NCBI GenBank assembly: GCA_009193035.1
Contig: SWDT01000065.1
Span: 237,111-301,110, forward strand
Reading direction: 5' to 3'
DNA: 64,000 nt
Source of the DNA: Halicephalobus mephisto
Taxonomy: Eukaryota; Nematoda; Chromadorea; Rhabditida; Panagrolaimidae
Under the pieces are notes generated by a model. The model was not told where the DNA came from, did no database searches, and worked only from the letters and a program-made list of their open reading frames with translations. This document shows positions 60,366-64,000 of this stretch, one piece after another. The position numbers and the translations under genes are program-made. The first letter of the stretch is position 1, and every line of letters starts with the position of its first letter.

Positions 60366-62348
60366 AATTTCCAAAATTCGCAAGGAGAACAACCTTTGAA
60401 CGAAAAAAGAAAAAATAAATTTATACAATTTGGGGTGAACTCAAATTTGATTTTTTAGAGAAAAGAGTACAAAAAATATTAAAAATTTGCGACATAAACA
60501 CCTGCTAAAATTTAAGGAAAAAATAAAAAACCAAATTTAGAAATTTAATAACAGAATCAATTTTACACTTTAAAAAATTAAAAATTTTAAAAATTCAAAA
60601 ACAAGATCACCTGTCGAATTACAGAAAAATAAAATTTAAAAAATTCTAGAAAAAATTAATTTTAGAACATTAAAAAAATTTAAATTTAGAAAATTTGGAA
60701 AATTTGCGTTAGAATCAATTTCGAAATTTAAAAAATTATATTTATATAATTTTAGTACAGTAAGAAGAAAAAATTAAAATTCAAAAAATTTGGAAAATTT
60801 GCGTTAGAATCAATTTCGAAATTACAGAAAAAAGTTATATTTTTTGAAAAAATTAATTTCAGCTTTATAGAAAAAAATAAAAAAATTTCATAAATGAATA
60901 ACTTTAAAGATTTCATATATCGATTTTAAGTAAAATTATATTTTAAAATTCTGGAGTTGAAACGTACATTAAAAATTTACGTGAGTAATCTTAAATTAAA
61001 ATTATTATATATCTAACAATATACAGAATTCCAAGGAATAAAAAATTTGATAAAGATAAAATTCATTTAAAACTTAAAGTTGAACAACTTTAAAGTTTTC
61101 ATATATCGATTTTTAGGTAAAATTATATTTTAAAATTCTGGACTTAAAACATACATTAAAAATTTACGTGAGTAATCTTAAATTAAAACTATTATATATC
61201 TAACAATATACAGAATTCCAAAGACTGTAAATCTGAATAAAAATAAAATTCATTTAAAACTTAATGTTGAACAACTTTAAAATTTTCATATATCGACTTT
61301 AAGTAAAATTATATTTTTCAGATTCTGGAGTTGAAACATACAGCAGAAATATTTACGTCAACATAATACTTTTGGATTAGACTTTCTATATATCCGAAAA
61401 TACGCAGTAAACTCAAAAGACGATTAGTTTCCTTGATCCAACGACGACGAGGATAAAAATTATCATTTTGAGGAATGTACGTTTTCTGAATTTTTATTTT
61501 TATTTTAACCTTCTTATTTATGCTCCAAATATGCAAATTTCGAAATACAATTTCGATTACATTATTTTCAATACAAATGTTTTTAAATATTTTATTTCTT
61601 TGAAACATCTTTGAAAAAATTAATTTTTAAAATTTTTGATATATGAAATCTCACAAATTCATTTTTTATTATAGAAAAACATTGGACAAATATCAAAGAC
61701 GGATTTTGAATGTCCGTTTTAATTTTTAAAACGATATATAACTTGTTTATAAAAAATTTTAATATTTTATTTCTTTGAAACATCTTTGAAAAATTAATTT
61801 TAAAAATTTTTGATATATGAAATCTCACAAATTCATTTTTTGTTATAAAAAACATTTGACAAATATCAAAGACGGATTTTGAAAATATATTCGACAAGAT
61901 GTAAAATCAGACGAAACTTGTTTGAAAATTTCACTTCGAAAATTGTTTTTTTGTCTGTTTTCTGTTTTCGTAGTTATCAGTCTCGAACCTCATGTGTCTG
62001 ATAATTTCTCAAAAAATATTTTTAATCTATTTTCAATAAAAAATCCATAATTTTAAAAAAATTAAATTTTCAAAGATGTTCGAAATTTTCTCCCAGATTT
62101 CATATATCGTTTTCGGTTTTTTCAGAATTTTATAATTTTCATTTTTCTACTTATAATCTGAATTTTTATTTTAAATAAATATATGAAATTAAAATTTTTA
62201 TAAAATTTTATAAATTTTCGCGCGCGTTCGAAAATTCAAATTTTTTTTTCGCGCAAAATTCAACCGACAATTTACTTGGGCCATTTCTGGTTGCTAAGCT
62301 CAACATCGCTTTTTTAGATTTTCTGTTTTCGAAAAAGGTGCATGAAAG
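60365..62348. other. AT-rich repeats before the 62-kb gene
   Basis: Positions 60890-61400 hold three ~182-bp copies with TTTCATATATCGATTTTAAG and TATATCTAACAATATACAGA. Positions 61590-61880 hold two ~150-bp copies with TGATATATGAAATCTCACAA and ATATCAAAGACGGATTTTGA. No gene was recognised. Confidence 0.65.
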
Positions 62349-64000
62349 ATGCCAAGCACTGCCGAGGGCTCCACAAGAAAAGGAAAACTCCAACAAGTAA
62401 GTATTTTTAAGTTTTTCATATATAAATTAAAATTTTTTTTCATATATCAATTTTAAGGATTTTTTCATATATCAATTTTAAAAATTTTTTTATATATTAC
62501 TTTTTAAAAGTCTATATATCAAATTCTAAAAAGTTATATATATGGATGTTTATAAATTTTGTAAATTTTTCATATATCAATTTTAGAAAATCTCCATATA
62601 TTGATTTTAGAACTTTTTTTATATATTAACTTCAAAAACACTTATAAAATTTGAAAATACTTATGGATTTTTGAAAATTCTTTCATATGTGAATTTTCAA
62701 TAAAATTCTACTTTTCAGATTCAGGAATTGAGATCCCGATTGAAGTCCACTAATGATCTGAAGGAAAAAGCAAAAATCTACGCTCAGTTATTGGAACTGC
62801 CCGAAAACTCGGTCGATTTTTCAGAAAATGTTGTAAGTTTTATTTTTACCTATTTGCATATTTTTGAAATTGATTGTCTTCGTTGTTACTACAATTTCAT
62901 ATATGATTTTGTTTTTCTAGGACCCTGAAGAACCCAAACTTCCGGATTTGGAGAAATTTGTAGTTCCAGCGAATCCGCCAAGAATCCAGAGTATTCCTTT
63001 GCTTCCTTCTGGTGCCAATTGCCATGGGCCTTCTTTGAGCTCTTTCGAACCCTCTGCCGAAGAATGTTCTTCCATCACTTGTAAGTTACTTGTTATATTG
63101 TTTAAATTTTATGGTTTTGAATTCCTGCAGCAAGCGAAGAAGCGAATCAAGTCCGTCAACCTGGTCGTTCTCGAACTCAGTCTGTTTCTTCTTGTTCCTC
63201 TGCTTCCAGTAGACCAAAACATCGCAATTCCCAACGACGCAGATCCATTACCCCGGGGAGAAATGACATGAATGATCGTCCACTCGATCCTGACGCTCAA
63301 AGGAGGATCTTCAATTACGAGTTCCGAGGTCCGATCCCGGCCCATCACCATTGCCGTAGAAGCTTATTCGGGTCTGGATCGATCGATGTCCCCCAGACGG
63401 AAACTCCAAAGAAACCAAGGAATGTTGTACAAAAAAAAAAACCTAAAAGTCAATCAAGAAGCAGATCCTTTGATAGAGTTTTTCTTTCATCTTCGAAATT
63501 GACTCCAGAAGACGCCGTCAAGAGAGGCCTGACTCTGCATCAACTGAATTGCGAAGACGGATGTGGAAATCACAGTAACACTACTACTGCCCATACCAGT
63601 TCTCTGAGATTCTCCGAAAGAAGGATTCCGAAGTCAAATATTGTTGTAGGTTCGTCGAATGAATTCACTTCTGCCGTTCAAAAAAGACTTGACAATTGGC
63701 AACCGATGAACTTCAACAGATCCAAATCCGCTGATCCTGTGTCTGCTTCTACTCCAACGGTACCTGATGGAAGTAATATCCCTCAACAAGACGAAGATGG
63801 CTATGCAATTCCCAGCATCGTGAGTTCTGTTTCGTCTCCCCAAAGACCTCTTGCCAAATCTCCCTTGGAACCTGGATCTACTCCGCAAAATCTTTACCGT
63901 ACACCAATGACGGAATTTCCTAAAACAAGTTAGTTTAATATTTACAGTAGGAAATAATGAAATTTATGTTTTTAGAATCCTCAGATGAAGACTCGGATGA
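62349..64000 (+). CDS. Disordered Ser/Arg-rich protein, 5' part (continues past window)
   Basis: Visible exons are 62349-62396, 62719-62832, 62921-63080, 63131-63928 and 63976 onward, all in frame. The start is the second ATG (MPSTAEGSTRKGKLQQ); an out-of-frame ATG lies 7 nt upstream and would terminate early after splicing. Residues 14-45 form a predicted helix (LQQIQELRSRLKSTNDLKEK, then AKIYAQLLELPEN). The rest is rich in Ser, Pro, Arg and Lys (SRTQSVSSCSSASSRPKHRN, KKPKSQSRSRSFDR) and lacks a recognisable fold; LTPEDAVKRGLTLHQLNCED may be a short conserved helix. I do not recognise the family. The last intron uses a GTTAGT donor. A CTTTTTTAG about 34 nt before the ATG could accept a spliced leader. 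Confidence 0.75.

Overview
The window is AT-rich eukaryotic DNA, most likely from a rhabditid (Caenorhabditis-like) nematode. The evidence is short introns with GT donors and TTTYAG acceptors, a class T serpentine receptor (Srt family), a BAR-1-type beta-catenin with a DSGIQS degron, a nematode-style RML-2 dehydratase, and a very high load of palindromic and terminal-inverted-repeat elements. Gene models were spliced by hand; every multi-exon model listed with exact exons keeps its reading frame across all junctions.

Layout. 0-1.2 kb: 3' end of a cullin-4 gene (+). 1.3-7.2 kb: a six-exon secreted EGF / VWD / C8 / TIL / fibrinogen-domain protein (-), tail-to-tail with cul-4. 7.2-10.1 kb: repeats and one orphan exon. 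10.1-13.8 kb: three small four-helix membrane proteins that look like paralogues (one +, two -). 14-15.4 kb: a repeat carrying a solo LTR and a second insertion. 15.5-24.1 kb: two lid-less Hsp70 genes (+) with identical intron positions, flanking a 773-bp inverted-repeat transposon and an Srt receptor (-). 24.7-28.5 kb: dTDP-glucose 4,6-dehydratase rml-2 (-), with Tigger-like elements in intron 2. 28.5-36.4 kb: gene-poor repeats. 36.4-43.9 kb: nine-exon bar-1-like beta-catenin (-). 43.9-50.7 kb: tandem repeats with a few coding-like islands. 50.8-52.8 kb: SLC49-family MFS transporter (-). 54.6-57.2 kb: membrane-anchored tandem EndoU protein (+) whose first domain has lost its catalytic residues. 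57.3-59.2 kb: fragments of a possible single-pass membrane protein (-). 62.3-64 kb: 5' part of an unrecognised disordered protein (+).

The genes do not form one pathway. They cover ubiquitin ligation (CUL4), Wnt signalling (BAR-1), chaperones (Hsp70), rhamnose-sugar synthesis (RML-2), chemosensation (Srt), transport (SLC49), RNA cleavage (EndoU) and extracellular matrix. The most unusual genes are the VWD-plus-fibrinogen fusion, the EndoU protein with one dead and one intact domain, the lid-less Hsp70 pair and the four-helix cluster. The most informative DNA features are insertions with clean target-site duplications: a solo LTR and three SINE-like inserts, each flanked by 13-bp duplications.
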